A program made the translations under genes and the position numbers. From the NCBI GenBank assembly GCA_902778165.1, contig CACYWQ010000001.1, positions 186,001 to 250,000 on the forward strand: a stretch of DNA of 64,000 nucleotides, given 5' to 3'. Numbering within the stretch: the stretch's first letter is position 1; every line of letters begins with the position of its first letter. A model generated the notes under the pieces. That model was not told the origin of the DNA and ran no database searches. It saw only the letters and a list, made by a program, of their open reading frames with translations. Below, piece by piece: positions 53,478 through 62,869 of this stretch. Source of the stretch: an uncultured Lachnospiraceae bacterium (GTDB lineage Bacteria > Bacillota > Clostridia > Lachnospirales > Lachnospiraceae).

Positions 53478-55468
53478 TTTATTGTGTAATTGTAGTATTA
53501 GGTATATGTTCATCAATAATCGATACTCTGATACTTAGAATTAAGAATAAGGCTGTGAAATGGGCAGTGGTATATTCGGTTATATACTACTGCGTTACAG
53601 TATCTGCAAGAACAGTTCTAAGTAACGGAGGTGATTATTTAAGTTTCTCTTTTGGTGGCAAGGGCTTAAGTGCTTATGTTAAGGTTGTTTTACTTATTCT
53701 TCTGATATATATTTTTCTAACCGTGATAAGATTACTATTTAGTAAGAGGAGAACGGATTTATGTAATAAGTTTGAGTGGTTGTTGATGCGCTTTGCTGCA
53801 ATAATGATTCTTGTAGAAACACTCTATATTATTCTTGTAAACTGGCCTGATATGTATCATGTACTGGCAATAGCGGGAGTTTCCGCTTGTTTAGCACTTA
53901 TTGACTGTTTATACAGAAAACTACAAAATCTTCCCTATGGTGTTGATTATGAAGAGGAAAAGATTGAGCTTAAGCATGCTCGTAATATATTTATTCAAGT
54001 AACTATTCCGTTAATTTTATATGCACTCCTATACATAATTGTCGGTCCGACAGAACTAATTTTATATAATAAAGGGAATTTTGTATTCTCATATCTCACA
54101 GTGCTTCCGGTGTTATTTCTGGGAGCATTGTTAGTTATTGTACCAGAAATAGTATTACTTCCTAATGTGATATCAGATAAAGTGTGTAGGATTTATGGTG
54201 GCGCTGTATTAATATACAGTTTAATCAGCTATGTTCAATCTCTGTTCCTTAATGGAAAGATGAATCTTGTAGACGGAGGTGAACAGAATTGGAATAAAGA
54301 GGAGATAACAGTCAATATTATTATATGGCTGGTTGCAATCATAATACTTGTGTTTGTTTGTAAGAAAGATAAAGGATATAGATTTCTTGTTGGATTATCG
54401 GCATATCTGGTTGCAATCCAACTGATTACGGGTATATTTGTTGTCATCAAGGAAGATGGGATTAATTCTACATCAAGGCAACTTACGGAAGAAGGTGTCT
54501 TAGACTTATCTGAAGAGAATAACACGGTTGTGTTTATTCTGGACGCATATGATGTACAGATGTTACAGTATGTCATTGATGAAGAGCCGAATTATCTGAA
54601 TCCCCTGCATGATTTTACGTATTTTGACAATATGACTAGCAGGTATACGGCAACAGATGGAAGTCTTCCTTATTTGCTTACAGGAGCTGATATAGATAAA
54701 CCTGAGATAGAGAAAGATCAGAGCAAATGGTATGCCAATACACATTTCCTTAGTGATATCAAGGATTTGGGATATGATATAAGAATACTTACGGAAAATA
54801 AGTATGTTGAGCAGATTAGTGAGGGCTTGATAGATAATTATTTAACCGACGGTTATTGCAGACTTGATCCGGAGAAGACGTTGGAATTATTTACTCGATG
54901 CATGAGATATAAGAGTCTTCCATATATATTTAAGCATTTATATCGGTATGAAGAATACGATATTACCAATGTGATAACTGACACAAATGTTTATTTGTTC
55001 GGGACAGATTCTGAATTTGATAATATGATTAGGGAGTATGGAATCTGTAAGGGTGATATAGAAGGAGCATTAAGAATATATCATCTTTACGGTGCGCACT
55101 CTCCGTATTATCTCACGGAGAATGCAGAACTTGATTATAATTCAACCCCGTTGGCTCAATGGAAGGGCAGTCTTAAGATAGTATATGATTATATTGAAGC
55201 CTTGAAAGATGCCGGATTATATGACGATACGACCCTGATTATTATGGCTGATCACGGACTAAATAATACTCAGAGGAATTCAGTTAAAGCGGCGGGGTTA
55301 AGCATTGATGAAGATAAGACCAATCCAATATTCTTTATTAAGAGAGCGGGAGATAAGTCACCACAATTAAGAATAGAACATTCTCCTACTTCACATGATA
55401 TGTTCTTCGATACTGTAAGAGAATCTATGGATTTGTTACCTGAGTATTATGGGACAGTTTGGGATTAG
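53474..55468 (+). CDS. Membrane alkaline-phosphatase-superfamily enzyme, tandem paralogue
   Basis: This 664-residue protein is a paralogue of its upstream neighbour over its whole length. It shares the ten-helix region with Gly-Pro-Thr-Glu-Leu, Asp357 in Leu-Asp-Ala-Tyr-Asp, Thr394 in Thr-Asp-Gly-Ser-Leu-Pro, His-Leu-Tyr-Gly-Ala-His, and Asp593-His in Ala-Asp-His-Gly. The genes overlap by 4 bases, which points to tandem duplication followed by divergence. A role in adding phosphate-linked groups to the glycan is inferred from the fold. The 3' end overlaps the opposite gene by 44 bases. Confidence 0.75.
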   Translation: MIYCVIVVLGICSSIIDTLILRIKNKAVKWAVVYSVIYYCVTVSARTVLSNGGDYLSFSFGGKGLSAYVKVVLLILLIYIFLTVIRLLFSKRRTDLCNKFEWLLMRFAAIMILVETLYIILVNWPDMYHVLAIAGVSACLALIDCLYRKLQNLPYGVDYEEEKIELKHARNIFIQVTIPLILYALLYIIVGPTELILYNKGNFVFSYLTVLPVLFLGALLVIVPEIVLLPNVISDKVCRIYGGAVLIYSLISYVQSLFLNGKMNLVDGGEQNWNKEEITVNIIIWLVAIIILVFVCKKDKGYRFLVGLSAYLVAIQLITGIFVVIKEDGINSTSRQLTEEGVLDLSEENNTVVFILDAYDVQMLQYVIDEEPNYLNPLHDFTYFDNMTSRYTATDGSLPYLLTGADIDKPEIEKDQSKWYANTHFLSDIKDLGYDIRILTENKYVEQISEGLIDNYLTDGYCRLDPEKTLELFTRCMRYKSLPYIFKHLYRYEEYDITNVITDTNVYLFGTDSEFDNMIREYGICKGDIEGALRIYHLYGAHSPYYLTENAELDYNSTPLAQWKGSLKIVYDYIEALKDAGLYDDTTLIIMADHGLNNTQRNSVKAAGLSIDEDKTNPIFFIKRAGDKSPQLRIEHSPTSHDMFFDTVRESMDLLPEYYGTVWD

Positions 55469-56807
55469 CATAAGTATATATCATATATATACTTATAGGA
55501 GCAGAAAGTACATATAAATACGCATATCGCATAATGGCTCCGGGTCCCAACAACAGTGTAAGCAGATAGAGAATCGGGAAATAATAAGGGACTGATAGAG
55601 ATTTGTGAGATCTGCAAAGCAGTAGGCTACATGTCAATATACAAATCCATACATATATTCCCGCATTAAACGGAATAACTAACGGGGTATGGCAATAATT
55701 CTTGGTTGATGAGAATAATTTAAGATACAGACTGCATAGAGAAGGCAACTTAGTGTCAAGTTCAGCGTCTCCTCTGTAATTCTCATATGCAAGATAATAC
55801 CGATCATATGAATATGGTTGGTGAAAAGGATCGAGAAATCCCTGTATATTAAACCATATGGCTTCAATCGCAATAACAGGATGATGCAGAGAGATAATAG
55901 CGCTGTCAAGAAGGAAGTGTTTACATTTTGATTCCCATATCTCAAACGGAAGATAGTGTTTCATAGGGTCGGCAAGATAGTAATTATATTCGTCTGTATT
56001 GGGAATATACGAACTTATTAATTCTTTCTCAGCATCACTTGCCGTTGTATTATATACACGTCCCATAATTTGAGCGGGAACACTCATCATTTCCTTGATA
56101 GAACCGGGGGTTGCACCCGTAACATTTATCAATAATCTGCTGATAGATACTGAGAAGATTACAGAGATAAACAGAATCAGTAGATATTTGCGTAATATTA
56201 TATAATTCCCCTTATTAAATATATAAGAGATTGATATGATGAGAATTGTCGCTATAAGTGCATATATCGCATTATTGCGCATCAGAGACATAAGCAGGAT
56301 ATTGAAGCATGTGCGTATATAGAAGAGTATTTTAGATTCAGGTATACTGTTTGAGACAATACGCATGGAATCAATAAAGAAGACCAAAGCAAATACACCA
56401 AATAAGATATCCTTGGTATGAGAAATGGCCAGTAAAGAATTAACCGGAAAGAGAGCGTAGAAGACGGTCATACATATCGGTCCCCATTTTTTGTCGGTAA
56501 TTGAGTGAATAAACATAACTGAATAAGTCATTGCACCGGCAACAATAAGCAATTGAATAACAGATGCAAACGCATATCCCAAATTGATGTTGTTCCCGTA
56601 TTTAGGAAAATCAAAAAGATTATGAAAGATTCCTACATATAGGGTATGTAAGAGGGGATGACTCGTACAGAAGTCGTGCATAGTGTACTGCTCTATTTGC
56701 GCATTTAGATCATACGAACAGATTCCAGGATAGAATGCCAGGAATACAAATATATGATTTATGAATATGGATAAATATATTATTGTGGTCAGAAAAGCTT
56801 TTTTCAT
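55425..56807 (-). CDS. DUF6020-like polytopic membrane protein
   Basis: This 460-residue protein is the shortest of three similar proteins. Phe-Tyr-Pro-Gly-Ile-Cys-Ser-Tyr-Asp near residue 25, Ser-His-Pro-Leu-Leu-His near residue 50, His-Thr-Lys-Asp-Ile-Leu-Phe and Met-Arg-Asn-Asn-Ala-Ile-Tyr match the genes at 27057 and 30273. It lacks their N-terminal 120-150 residues, so the core family unit probably begins here. The gene is alone on the minus strand, and its 3' end runs into the phosphatase-superfamily gene. Function unknown. Confidence 0.68.
   Translation of the reverse strand: MKKAFLTTIIYLSIFINHIFVFLAFYPGICSYDLNAQIEQYTMHDFCTSHPLLHTLYVGIFHNLFDFPKYGNNINLGYAFASVIQLLIVAGAMTYSVMFIHSITDKKWGPICMTVFYALFPVNSLLAISHTKDILFGVFALVFFIDSMRIVSNSIPESKILFYIRTCFNILLMSLMRNNAIYALIATILIISISYIFNKGNYIILRKYLLILFISVIFSVSISRLLINVTGATPGSIKEMMSVPAQIMGRVYNTTASDAEKELISSYIPNTDEYNYYLADPMKHYLPFEIWESKCKHFLLDSAIISLHHPVIAIEAIWFNIQGFLDPFHQPYSYDRYYLAYENYRGDAELDTKLPSLCSLYLKLFSSTKNYCHTPLVIPFNAGIYVWICILTCSLLLCRSHKSLSVPYYFPILYLLTLLLGPGAIMRYAYLYVLSAPISIYMIYTYANPKLSHNTQVTNP
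55470..55496. repeat. Perfect AT-rich inverted repeat at the convergent ends
   Basis: Perfect 12-base arms (55470-55481 and 55485-55496) with a three-base loop lie one base after the plus-strand stop and inside the 3' end of the minus-strand gene. No T run follows on the plus strand, so a terminator function is only possible. Confidence 0.5.
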
Positions 56808-56926
56808 AATTTGAGAGACTCATACATTACATATATTTTTTATTAATTATATAGTATTTTGGCTAATCGTGGTAGAAGAAATGGGATGCAGATGGGTAGC
56901 AGGAAAATTGTACTTATGGTAAAGTA

Positions 56927-56932
56927 TATAAT
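56927..56932 (+). promoter_or_regulatory. Possible -10 box for the dehydratase gene
   Basis: TATAAT lies 30 bases before the PglF-type gene in the divergent gap at 56808-56961. I see no -35 box with proper spacing, so this is tentative. Confidence 0.3.
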
Positions 56933-56961
56933 GATATACAGAAAAAAGAGAATAAGCAATA

Positions 56962-58833
56962 ATGAAGAATAGTAAGAGAGTATTCAATTCAAAATTATTA
57001 TATAGAAGAACCAGTTTGATTATATATGATATAGCTGCGGTTCTTTTGTCGAGCTTTTTGGCAATCGCAATGCGCTATGAGTTTGTGCTTGAGAGCATTC
57101 CGGAGTATTTCCTGCAGACAATAATAAGGTTCCTGCCAGTTAACGTAGTGTTGACACTTATTGTATTCTACTTGTTTAAACTATACAACAGCCTGTGGGC
57201 TTTTGCCAGCGAGACAGAACTTCAGAATCTTATTGCCGCCTGTATCATATCATCGGCACTAGACGGAGTTGGCCTGTTTATTGTACGTGTTGAGGCCAAG
57301 CCTGTTCCTACAAGCTACTATTTCCTATACTGTTTTATCCTAATCACACTGATATTCTCGAGTCGATTCTCATACAGATTCTTCCGCAGTCTTAAGCATA
57401 AGAAACAGAATAGGAAGAATACGGTTAATGTAATGGTAATCGGCGCAGGCGATGCGGGCAATTCTATTATCAAAGAGATTGCAACGAGTAATTTCTCCAC
57501 TATGACGGTTGGGTGCATAATTGATGACGACCGTAACAAATGGGGCAATTATATCCAAGGCGTTAAAGTAGAAGGCGGAAGAGATAAGATACTTGAATGT
57601 GTTGATACGCACAGTATTGATGAGATATTTATTGCAATGCCTTCTGCCTCAAGACAGACCATCAAAGAGATATTGGAGATATGTAAAGAGACAGAATGTA
57701 AGCTCCGTTCTCTTCCTGGATTATATCAGCTTGTTAATGGTGAAGTCAGTGTAAGCAAACTTCGAGATGTCGAGGTAGAGGATCTTCTTGGAAGAGAGCC
57801 CATTCAGGTAGATACGGATTCAATCCTTGGATATGTACAGGATAAGGTTGTATTGGTTACGGGTGGTGGAGGTTCCATCGGAAGTGAGTTATGTCGTCAG
57901 ATTGCAAGTCATAATCCCAAACAACTTATAATACTTGATATATATGAGAACAGTGCTTATGAGATTCAACAGGAACTTTTATACAAGTATCCGGAGTTGG
58001 ATCTTTTAGTGCTAATTGCATCTGTACGCAATACCAATCGCATGAACATGATATTTGATACGTACAGACCTGATATCGTATATCATGCTGCAGCACATAA
58101 GCATGTGCCTCTTATGGAGACAAGCCCCAATGAGGCTATTAAGAATAATGTTTTCGGTACCTGGAAGACTGCACAGGCGGCCGCATATTACGGAACCAAG
58201 AAGTTTGTGATGATAAGTACCGATAAGGCCGTGAATCCAACCAATATCATGGGCGCCAGCAAGCGTATATGCGAGATGATAGTACAGAGTTTTAACAGAC
58301 ATTATGATACGGAATTTGTAGCTGTCAGATTCGGTAATGTACTTGGAAGCAACGGAAGCGTAATCCCGTTATTTAAGAAGCAGATTGCGGCAGGTGGACC
58401 GGTTACGGTTACGCATCCTGATATTATCAGATATTTTATGACCATTCCTGAAGCAGTATCATTAGTCTTGCAGGCCGGAGCATATGCCGAGGGCGGAGAA
58501 ATCTTTGTCCTTGATATGGGTGAGCCTGTCAAGATTTTGGATCTTGCTAAGAATCTTATAAGATTATCAGGATACAAGGTTGACGAGGATATTAAAATAG
58601 AGTTTACCGGATTAAGACCGGGTGAGAAGTTGTATGAAGAATTGCTTATGAACGAAGAAGGGCTCCAGGATACAGCTAATAAGATGATACATATAGGCAA
58701 GCCGATAGAGATTGATGAGATGAAATTCTTTGCTCAGCTTAAGACGCTTAAGGAAGAGAGCAGGGTGGAGAATGTAGATGTAAGACCTTTGATACAGGAG
58801 ATTGTGCCGACATATCGATACAACAATAAGTAA
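56962..58833 (+). CDS. pglF: PglF/CapD-type UDP-GlcNAc 4,6-dehydratase
   Basis: This 623-residue protein is the long membrane form. Four helices span about 20-140, a CoA-binding-like Rossmann domain with Gly-Ala-Gly-Asp-Ala-Gly-Asn follows near residue 158, and the SDR domain has Gly-Gly-Gly-Gly-Ser-Ile-Gly-Ser near residue 301. Ala-Ala-His-Lys-His-Val-Pro-Leu-Met-Glu, Ser-Thr-Asp-Lys-Ala-Val-Asn-Pro-Thr-Asn and Met-Gly-Ala-Ser-Lys near residue 430 are typical; Met replaces Tyr of the usual Tyr-x-x-x-Lys, as in PglF. The product would feed the PglE-like aminotransferase at 35383. Confidence 0.9.
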   Translation: MKNSKRVFNSKLLYRRTSLIIYDIAAVLLSSFLAIAMRYEFVLESIPEYFLQTIIRFLPVNVVLTLIVFYLFKLYNSLWAFASETELQNLIAACIISSALDGVGLFIVRVEAKPVPTSYYFLYCFILITLIFSSRFSYRFFRSLKHKKQNRKNTVNVMVIGAGDAGNSIIKEIATSNFSTMTVGCIIDDDRNKWGNYIQGVKVEGGRDKILECVDTHSIDEIFIAMPSASRQTIKEILEICKETECKLRSLPGLYQLVNGEVSVSKLRDVEVEDLLGREPIQVDTDSILGYVQDKVVLVTGGGGSIGSELCRQIASHNPKQLIILDIYENSAYEIQQELLYKYPELDLLVLIASVRNTNRMNMIFDTYRPDIVYHAAAHKHVPLMETSPNEAIKNNVFGTWKTAQAAAYYGTKKFVMISTDKAVNPTNIMGASKRICEMIVQSFNRHYDTEFVAVRFGNVLGSNGSVIPLFKKQIAAGGPVTVTHPDIIRYFMTIPEAVSLVLQAGAYAEGGEIFVLDMGEPVKILDLAKNLIRLSGYKVDEDIKIEFTGLRPGEKLYEELLMNEEGLQDTANKMIHIGKPIEIDEMKFFAQLKTLKEESRVENVDVRPLIQEIVPTYRYNNK

Positions 58834-58835
58834 TT

Positions 58836-60500
58836 ATGCGTGAAGATAAGAGGAAAATAATTAAATATATAATACCAATAACCCTGTTGTTTTCATTTAT
58901 GCTGTTTATATTTGCACCATTTGAAATATATCTTAGCAACAAGGGTTATTTTTTCTTTCCGGGTTGGGATATGGCAGCCATTTCTTGCCTGTTGTTTGTA
59001 TGCAGTTTTATATTTATAACGATAATTCTGTTTGGGATCTCTATTTTTGGACATAAGATATATAGGTTAATTGTCGGATGTTTCTTTGGCGGTACGCTTG
59101 CATTATATCTTCAAGGCAATTGGGATACTACCGACTATGGGGCATGGAACGGATCTGAAATTGACTGGTCCGTTTTCAGACCACAACTTTTTATCTTTCT
59201 AATCATATTTGCGATATTGATATTCGGATGCGGACTGTTCAGTCTTATACAGCACGATAGATTCATAAAAATCTCCACTATTGGAAGTCTGTTTATACTT
59301 GCAGTTTTGTTTATTACATTGTCTGTATTACTTGTGACCAAAGGCGGATTATCTAAGGATAAAGAATATATATGTACCACGGAGGAAGAATTAGCGTTAT
59401 CCTCTGATAGGAATATGATTATTCTTATATTGGATGCATTTGATTCTAGTGCGTTTAAGGAGTTGATTGACGGTGATAAAGGTGAAATATACAAGGAAGA
59501 ATTTATGGATTTCACCTATTATCCGGATACCGTAACGGGTTATTCATCTACTGATATGTCTATACCGCAGATAATTACCGGAAAGGGATATAAGAATGAG
59601 AAACTGTTTGGAGAATTCCTGGATGAGGCTTATGAAGAATCTGAATTGATTAATTGGCTTAATGAGAATAATTGGGAGAAGGACATTTATGCAGATTCGT
59701 TAATGCCGCAGGGTAATTCCGGTCAGGGAATATGTAACAGCAGACTTCTTGCAAGAGTTGCAAGTGACAAGGCGGAACTCATGTACTATATGTATACTAT
59801 GGTTGCATTCAGATATACACCTCAGCCAATTAAGAACCATTTCTATTTCTATGCAGATAATATTAAGGGTAATCTTAACAAGGTTATAGGTGATTATGAG
59901 GCTTATACGGGAAATGTTTTAAAGTTTTATAATAAAATAGATGATTTGAGCGCATCAAAGAATGGAGGAGTGTTCCAACTCATACATATTGAAGGAGCTC
60001 ATGAGCCGTTTACCGTCACATCTGACATAACCGAAACTACGGAAACAACATATGAAGAAGAGTGTATAGCCTCTCTTAAGATTACTGCCAAACTTATTAG
60101 TAAACTTAAAGAAAGCAATCTGTACGATAATACTATCCTGATAGTCATGGCCGATCATGGATACAGCAATGGCAGACAGAATCCGCTATTACTGGTTAAG
60201 GGTCTTAATGAACATCATTCCTTTGCAGTATCGGATAAGGCTGTATCCTACTATGATCTTCAGGATGCATATATTGAATTGTTGGATAAGCATGTAGTCG
60301 GAGAAGAGATATTTGGGGATTCTGATGATAGTAAAAGAGGCAGATTATATTGTTCTGTTCCTTTTAATACTCATTTGAATTTCGACACTTATGGCGGATT
60401 GATGAGAGAATATGTATGCAATGGATATGCATGGGATCAGTCGAATCTGAAAGATACGGGCAATCAATATGAAGAAAAAGAATCTGTTAATATCAGATAA
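58836..60500 (+). CDS. Membrane alkaline-phosphatase-superfamily enzyme, third paralogue
   Basis: This 554-residue protein is shorter than the two at 51495 and 53474, with about five helices in residues 10-170. The catalytic domain has Asp200 in Leu-Asp-Ala-Phe-Asp, the likely nucleophile Thr239 in Thr-Asp-Met-Ser-Ile-Pro, His-Ile-Glu-Gly-Ala-His and Asp440-His in Ala-Asp-His-Gly. The order and Thr-Asp-x-Ser pattern are the same, so all three use one chemistry. It probably transfers a phosphate-linked group to glycans on the outer face. It starts 2 bases after the dehydratase gene and overlaps the next gene by 32 bases. Confidence 0.75.
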   Translation: MREDKRKIIKYIIPITLLFSFMLFIFAPFEIYLSNKGYFFFPGWDMAAISCLLFVCSFIFITIILFGISIFGHKIYRLIVGCFFGGTLALYLQGNWDTTDYGAWNGSEIDWSVFRPQLFIFLIIFAILIFGCGLFSLIQHDRFIKISTIGSLFILAVLFITLSVLLVTKGGLSKDKEYICTTEEELALSSDRNMIILILDAFDSSAFKELIDGDKGEIYKEEFMDFTYYPDTVTGYSSTDMSIPQIITGKGYKNEKLFGEFLDEAYEESELINWLNENNWEKDIYADSLMPQGNSGQGICNSRLLARVASDKAELMYYMYTMVAFRYTPQPIKNHFYFYADNIKGNLNKVIGDYEAYTGNVLKFYNKIDDLSASKNGGVFQLIHIEGAHEPFTVTSDITETTETTYEEECIASLKITAKLISKLKESNLYDNTILIVMADHGYSNGRQNPLLLVKGLNEHHSFAVSDKAVSYYDLQDAYIELLDKHVVGEEIFGDSDDSKRGRLYCSVPFNTHLNFDTYGGLMREYVCNGYAWDQSNLKDTGNQYEEKESVNIR

Positions 60501-61857
60501 AGAGGCAGTCTTTTTTGGCCTTATTATATTTGTAAATTTTGTAATGATTTTGGCCTATAATTTCCTTACTCCCTATATGTCTGATGACCTTTGGTATGAC
60601 CTTGGTGTAGCTAAGCCGTTTTTTGAGTTAATAAAAGCTCAGATAGAGGATCATATGACGTGGTCGGGAAGGGATATTGGACATTTATTGCTTAAAATAG
60701 CTTTCTGTTTCCCCAAATGGGTATTTAATGTCATAAACAGTATTGTTTTTTTGTTATTGTCTATGCTGATATATCTTAATGTTGAGGGCAGAAAGAAAAT
60801 TGACTCATGTTTGTATGCAGTCATATTATTGCTGATGTGGTTCTATATTGTATCGTTTGATCAAACGATACTCTGGGTCAGTGGAGCGTGTAATTATCTT
60901 TGGACAGGAGTTATAATTCTTGCATTCATAACAATATACAGAATAAAGCCATTGCAGAATCATGACTCAGATATCGGAGAGTCAAGAGTTATTTCAGTTT
61001 TATGTTGTATAGGCATGTTTGTTCTTGGATTATTGGCCGGATGGGGCAATGAGAATACATCCGGGGGAGCAATAATACTTGTGATATTTTACTTGATTGA
61101 AGAACAGATAAGATGCAAGAGAATCGGTAAAAAACTTAGATTAAAAGCATGGGCTCCGACAGGAATAATAGGTTCGGTAATTGGTTTGATTCTAATGGTT
61201 ACTGCTCCGGGAAATAAAGTGCGTATGGAGGAACGTCTTGAAGAAGAGACACAGACGGGTCTGTTAGCTATACTTGGAAGAATTCTTAAGCTAAATGATG
61301 CCGTTATTCGTAATTTTGGAATATTATTGTGCGTGATTATTATCTTATCCGTGTATCTTATTCTAAAGGGCAAATCGTTGCATGAAATGAGATATGTTTT
61401 CATATATACAGGTGTAGCGATGATTACATCGTATGTACTGGTATTAACTACAATTCCGATGGACAGGGCACTTTTTGGTGCGGGAATCTTCTTGATTATT
61501 GCATGTGCTCAGGTTATATCATTTATTGCGACTGATGATATATACTTAAATACGTTAAAATACAGTCTGATAATAATATTGACTCTCTTTCTAGCCACAG
61601 AATATCTTGCATGCGGAGCGGATTTGATGCGAATAATCCGTGAATTGGATGCGAGACAACAAATGGTTGATGAAGAGAAGAGTGCTGGTAATTATGATCT
61701 TGAATTACCGATGTTAACAGAAGAATGGAATAACAGATTCACATATATATATCACTATAATGACATAAGCGAAGAAGATTCTTATGGCAATCAAATATAC
61801 AAAGTGTATTATGACCTAAACAGTGTTAGGGGAGTTAAGAGTATTGAACAGAAATAA
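60469..61857 (+). CDS. DUF6056-like membrane protein
   Basis: This 462-residue protein has about 10-11 helices. The first external loop has Met-Ser-Asp-Asp-Leu-Trp-Tyr near residue 38 and Trp-Ser-Gly-Arg-Asp-Ile-Gly-His near residue 64, then Gly-Ala-Cys-Asn-Tyr-Leu-Trp and Gly-Trp-Gly-Asn-Glu-Asn-Thr near residue 190. That set matches DUF6056, whose members are GT-C-like and of unknown function in glycan loci. A short soluble tail ends the protein. The start overlaps the preceding gene. Confidence 0.68.
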   Translation: MKKKNLLISDKEAVFFGLIIFVNFVMILAYNFLTPYMSDDLWYDLGVAKPFFELIKAQIEDHMTWSGRDIGHLLLKIAFCFPKWVFNVINSIVFLLLSMLIYLNVEGRKKIDSCLYAVILLLMWFYIVSFDQTILWVSGACNYLWTGVIILAFITIYRIKPLQNHDSDIGESRVISVLCCIGMFVLGLLAGWGNENTSGGAIILVIFYLIEEQIRCKRIGKKLRLKAWAPTGIIGSVIGLILMVTAPGNKVRMEERLEEETQTGLLAILGRILKLNDAVIRNFGILLCVIIILSVYLILKGKSLHEMRYVFIYTGVAMITSYVLVLTTIPMDRALFGAGIFLIIACAQVISFIATDDIYLNTLKYSLIIILTLFLATEYLACGADLMRIIRELDARQQMVDEEKSAGNYDLELPMLTEEWNNRFTYIYHYNDISEEDSYGNQIYKVYYDLNSVRGVKSIEQK

Positions 61858-62869
61858 GAGGGAAGAATACATAGATTTATATCGTGGAATAGGCGTTATT
61901 CTTATGGTTATGGGCCATATGAAGTTCATGTATGAGTCTGACGGAGTAGGTAGGGCAGTTTTTGGAGTGTTTGATCATTATATACATGCATTTCATATGC
62001 CTATGTTTTTTTTCTTATCAGGTTTCTGCCATAGGCAAAGTGATGTCTCGATATCATTATTGATATTTAAGCAGGCAAAGAAACTGTTGGTTCCGTATTT
62101 TGCATTTGGAATAGTGCAATATATAATGTGGAGATTGTATATAGGAGACAGTATTGATCCGTTGATCAATCTGTTCTGGGTTAATACGGATGGTCTTGCA
62201 ATAGCAGGGGCAATATGGTTTCTGACAGCCCTGTTTTTTGTAATCATACTCTATTCAATAATTGTGAGATTCATTACAAACGTATATGTACAGTCTGTTA
62301 TTGTGATGGTAATATCGATGACCGGTTGCTTACTTCCGAAAACGACGTCGATTCGATTGCCATATGCTATAGATGTGGCATTTGTTGGGCTTGGATTCTA
62401 TTATATAGGCTATTTACTTAAGAATAACAGAGATAGAAACAATGCAAGAATAATTATGAATCCGAATATAATCGTATTAATCATTCTTAGTATAATAAAT
62501 GTATTTCTTATAATGTATAATAATTCTGTGAATATGCGAACCGCTAAGTATGACTTCATACCCTTATTCTGGATTAATGCGGTGTTGGCCATAATAATTG
62601 GAATGAGACTGTGTAGGCTAATCTGCGACAAATTCTCTGATTCTATTCTCCGGAAATGTATTAAAGAAGTATCGGAGATAGGGATAAACGGATTGATATA
62701 TGTATGCATTAATCAATTGGTTATAACAATATGCGCGAGGGTACTTGAGAAAGTAATCAGCTCAAGTGTGATTTATAATATACTTCTTGTTGCTGTCACG
62801 TTTATTGTATTAAGACTAGCGGTAGTTGTTAAGAATATAGTATGGATAAGAAAAGCATCAAAATCATAA
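61844..62869 (+). CDS. Acyltransferase 3 family membrane protein
   Basis: This protein of about 341 residues has ten helices, the opening Tyr-Ile-Asp-Leu-Tyr-Arg-Gly-Ile-Gly-Val, Met-Gly-His-Met near residue 25 with the catalytic His, and Phe-His-Met-Pro-Met-Phe-Phe-Phe-Leu-Ser-Gly-Phe near residue 55. It is the family of OafA/NodX-like O-acyltransferases that modify outer glycans. No ATG is in the right place; a TTG at 61844 is 9 bases behind AGGGGAG, and a GTG at 61823 is an alternative. A T8 run (62006-62013) lies in the conserved Phe codons. The end overlaps the next gene by 28 bases. Confidence 0.85.
   Translation: MNRNKREEYIDLYRGIGVILMVMGHMKFMYESDGVGRAVFGVFDHYIHAFHMPMFFFLSGFCHRQSDVSISLLIFKQAKKLLVPYFAFGIVQYIMWRLYIGDSIDPLINLFWVNTDGLAIAGAIWFLTALFFVIILYSIIVRFITNVYVQSVIVMVISMTGCLLPKTTSIRLPYAIDVAFVGLGFYYIGYLLKNNRDRNNARIIMNPNIIVLIILSIINVFLIMYNNSVNMRTAKYDFIPLFWINAVLAIIIGMRLCRLICDKFSDSILRKCIKEVSEIGINGLIYVCINQLVITICARVLEKVISSSVIYNILLVAVTFIVLRLAVVVKNIVWIRKASKS

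Noticed and set aside
51495..55468. Sulfatases
   Set aside because: The Cys/Ser-x-Pro-x-Arg formylglycine motif is absent; a Thr sits at the nucleophile position in both proteins.
62006..62013. T8 run as a phase-variation site
   Set aside because: It encodes the conserved Phe residues of the acyltransferase family motif, so the run is explained by the protein sequence.
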